From Candidatus Thiomargarita nelsonii (GTDB lineage: Bacteria > Pseudomonadota > Gammaproteobacteria > Beggiatoales > Beggiatoaceae), in NCBI GenBank assembly GCA_000785145.2, contig JSZA02000050.1, forward strand, positions 1 to 42,499: 42,499 nucleotides of DNA. Reading direction: 5' to 3'. The notes under the pieces were generated by a model. The model worked only from the letters and a program-made list of their open reading frames with translations. It was not told the DNA's origin and ran no database searches. A program made the translations under genes and the position numbers. Below, piece by piece: positions 41,371 through 42,499 of this stretch (position 1 is its first letter; each line of letters starts with the position of its first letter).

Positions 41371-42063
41371 TTAAACAAACTCCCGAATAATCCCCATCGC
41401 CTGATAAGGATCAGTCACTTCGCAAATCGCCCACCGTCCAAATTGCCCTGTATTATTCACGGCTGGCACCCACAGATTTTTTACAGTTTCCATTTTAGTC
41501 TCCTTATCAGGCCGTTTTTCTCCAGACACTTCAATAATCAGATTCAATAAATCATCATGCCCATCATCCACTTTAGCAATGAAGTCAGGGATATAATGAT
41601 GCTGTTTACCTTCAAAGGTATAAGGCACTTTAAAATCAAGTTGATGGTTTTTCACATAAGCCTTGACTTCATTTATAGATTGCAATGCTTGGGCAAATTG
41701 ACGCTCCCAAACACTGTCTAAAACAACGTGGGATAAATGACATTTATGATTAGTGACATAAGTGGCTTTACTGGTACGATAATCAATCTTGTCTGTAGAA
41801 CCCTCCGCATGACGTGGTTGTAAAATGGGCTTTAAAATCGGTTTACCAGCCTGAGTTTGTAAACGTTGCACGATTCTATTGGCTGCATTATGTCTCAATT
41901 CTTCATACCATAACAATTGTGGAAAGGTATTATCACGACAAATTAAATAATTTTCCAGCCAATACTTAGTAATCTGTAGCACTTGTGGAAATAGCCAAAA
42001 TTTTACTTTATTCTGCACCGCTTGTCCAATGACATGATGTACCGTTCTCCGATTTATGGACAA
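41371..42063 (-). pseudogene. C-terminal fragment of a type III restriction enzyme (copy 1), cut by a transposon
   Basis: The 230-codon frame contains KFWLFPQVLQITKYWLENYL, DNTFPQLLWYEELRHNAANR, then VWERQFAQALQ and YIPDFIAKVDDGHDDLLNLI with the PD...E.SGEKR nuclease region, and ends VNNTGQFGRWAICEVTDPYQ. This is the C-terminus of BPTD_3080-type restriction enzymes. The helicase part is absent: upstream DNA at about 42060 is the right end of a tnpB element. The first dozen codons are probably element-derived. Confidence 0.85.
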
Positions 42064-42200
42064 ACATCACCATGGTTCGGTTCCTGCTTCAACCAAGCTG
42101 GTTGCTTCTGGAAAGGAAATCCAGAAACAGAGCCGTCTTGTCCGCAGGCGTTGATTCCCGAGGAACTCTCGGTATTTAAAATGAAAATTAATAATCAACC
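42062..42200 (-). ncRNA. Candidate omegaRNA / right-end region of a TnpB element
   Basis: Downstream of the tnpB stop (42201) lies a structured non-coding stretch with two clear hairpins on the minus strand: TTCTGGA...TCCAGAA (within 42103-42135) and CAACCAGCTTGGTTG (about 42090-42106), plus an AACGCCTGCGGACAAGACGG stretch near 42131-42153. In IS200/IS605 elements the guide RNA scaffold of TnpB occupies exactly this place, with the guide reading into flanking DNA. The exact 3' border is uncertain (about 42010-42065). Confidence 0.5.
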
Positions 42201-42499
42201 CTATTGATATAAAAGGTTTTTCAAGTTAATAGCGGCATTAAAATCTCGATCTTGCAGAAGGACCACAAGCGAAGCAATGGTAAACACGTTCAGATAACTT
42301 GAGTTTTTCTTTCTTCTGCCCACAGTTGGAACAGGTTTTTGAAGAAGGAAACCACCTATCAGCTATTAACAAATAGTTACCTTTGTATTGAGATTTATAT
42401 TCAAGCTGCCGTCTAAACTCATAAAATCCCAAGTCGGCTATGGCACGAGATAACTTCCGATTCGATAACATTCCTTTCACATTCAAGTCTTCAATCACA
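42201..42499 (-). pseudogene. TnpB (IS605 OrfB) C-terminal part, frameshifted, running off the window
   Basis: KLSRAIADLGFYEFRRQLEY, DRWFPSSKTCSNCGQKKEKL and the CxxC zinc finger YHCFACG are typical of TnpB RNA-guided nucleases. After the finger the frame goes off (GPSARSRF-stop at 42238), while another frame continues with DRDFNAAINLKNLLYQ-stop at 42201, the RuvC-III segment with a catalytic Asp. A one-base shift near 42255 therefore separates finger from RuvC-III. The rest lies beyond the window edge. Confidence 0.88.

Noticed and set aside
1..42499. CRISPR array
   Set aside because: The many repeats are dispersed inverted repeats with unequal spacing and no spacer-repeat periodicity; no cas gene is present.

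Overview
The window reads as a chromosomal segment of a low-GC, repeat-rich gammaproteobacterium, most probably a large sulfur oxidizer of the Beggiatoa/Thioploca/Thiomargarita type. This is an inference. It rests on gammaproteobacterial-looking proteins, hybrid kinases and Ser/Thr kinases, a TauE-type permease operon, and very dense small palindromic repeats that sit between and inside genes. I saw no rRNA, tRNA or CRISPR array.

Layout. 0.2-7.4 kb (+): two tandem hybrid histidine kinases sharing a GAF-HisKA-HATPase-REC body but with different sensor heads (PilJ-type and LOV-like), then a COG2836-type membrane protein, a small ORF carrying an in-frame repeat insertion, and a membrane-anchored Ser/Thr kinase. 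7.5-11.4 kb: a minus-strand operon (Usp-like protein, 81-aa membrane protein, TauE/SafE permease, tandem UspA) with a near-consensus sigma-54 promoter, divergent from a sigma-54 activator that has no sensor domain. 11.4-16.3 kb: a decayed ATPase gene carrying a miniature transposon, an NYN protein with a Lys/Ala tail, an ankyrin protein and the full-length ATPase/nuclease paralogue. 16.3-21.7 kb: moaB, an RNB exoribonuclease, rtcB and a porin.

22-42.5 kb is a defence island, almost all on the minus strand. The main system is a type III restriction-modification operon whose mod and res genes are separated by a two-gene CBASS-like unit: a SMODS CD-NTase and an S-4TM membrane effector. Upstream lies a second, decayed copy of the same mod/res framework (short relics of mod and of the 4TM-res junction) with an Excalibur-domain gene between them. 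Above that is a compact DUF262 / DUF3696-ATPase / 322-aa operon. This whole 4-kb segment is bounded by long direct repeats. Further on are a secreted TPR protein, a second NYN protein with a probable OST-HTH domain, a histidine kinase destroyed by insertions, and a second type III locus. In that locus the methylase is intact but the res gene survives only as two partial copies, beside a PIN toxin broken by a single stop codon and next to a tnpB remnant.

Repeats. At least two miniature inverted-repeat families can be defined mechanistically from this window alone: one with CAATGCC ends and 11-bp target duplications (three copies), and one with TA duplications whose removal restores reading frames (in the ATPase relic and the histidine kinase). 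Several apparent gene starts are supplied by repeat ends.
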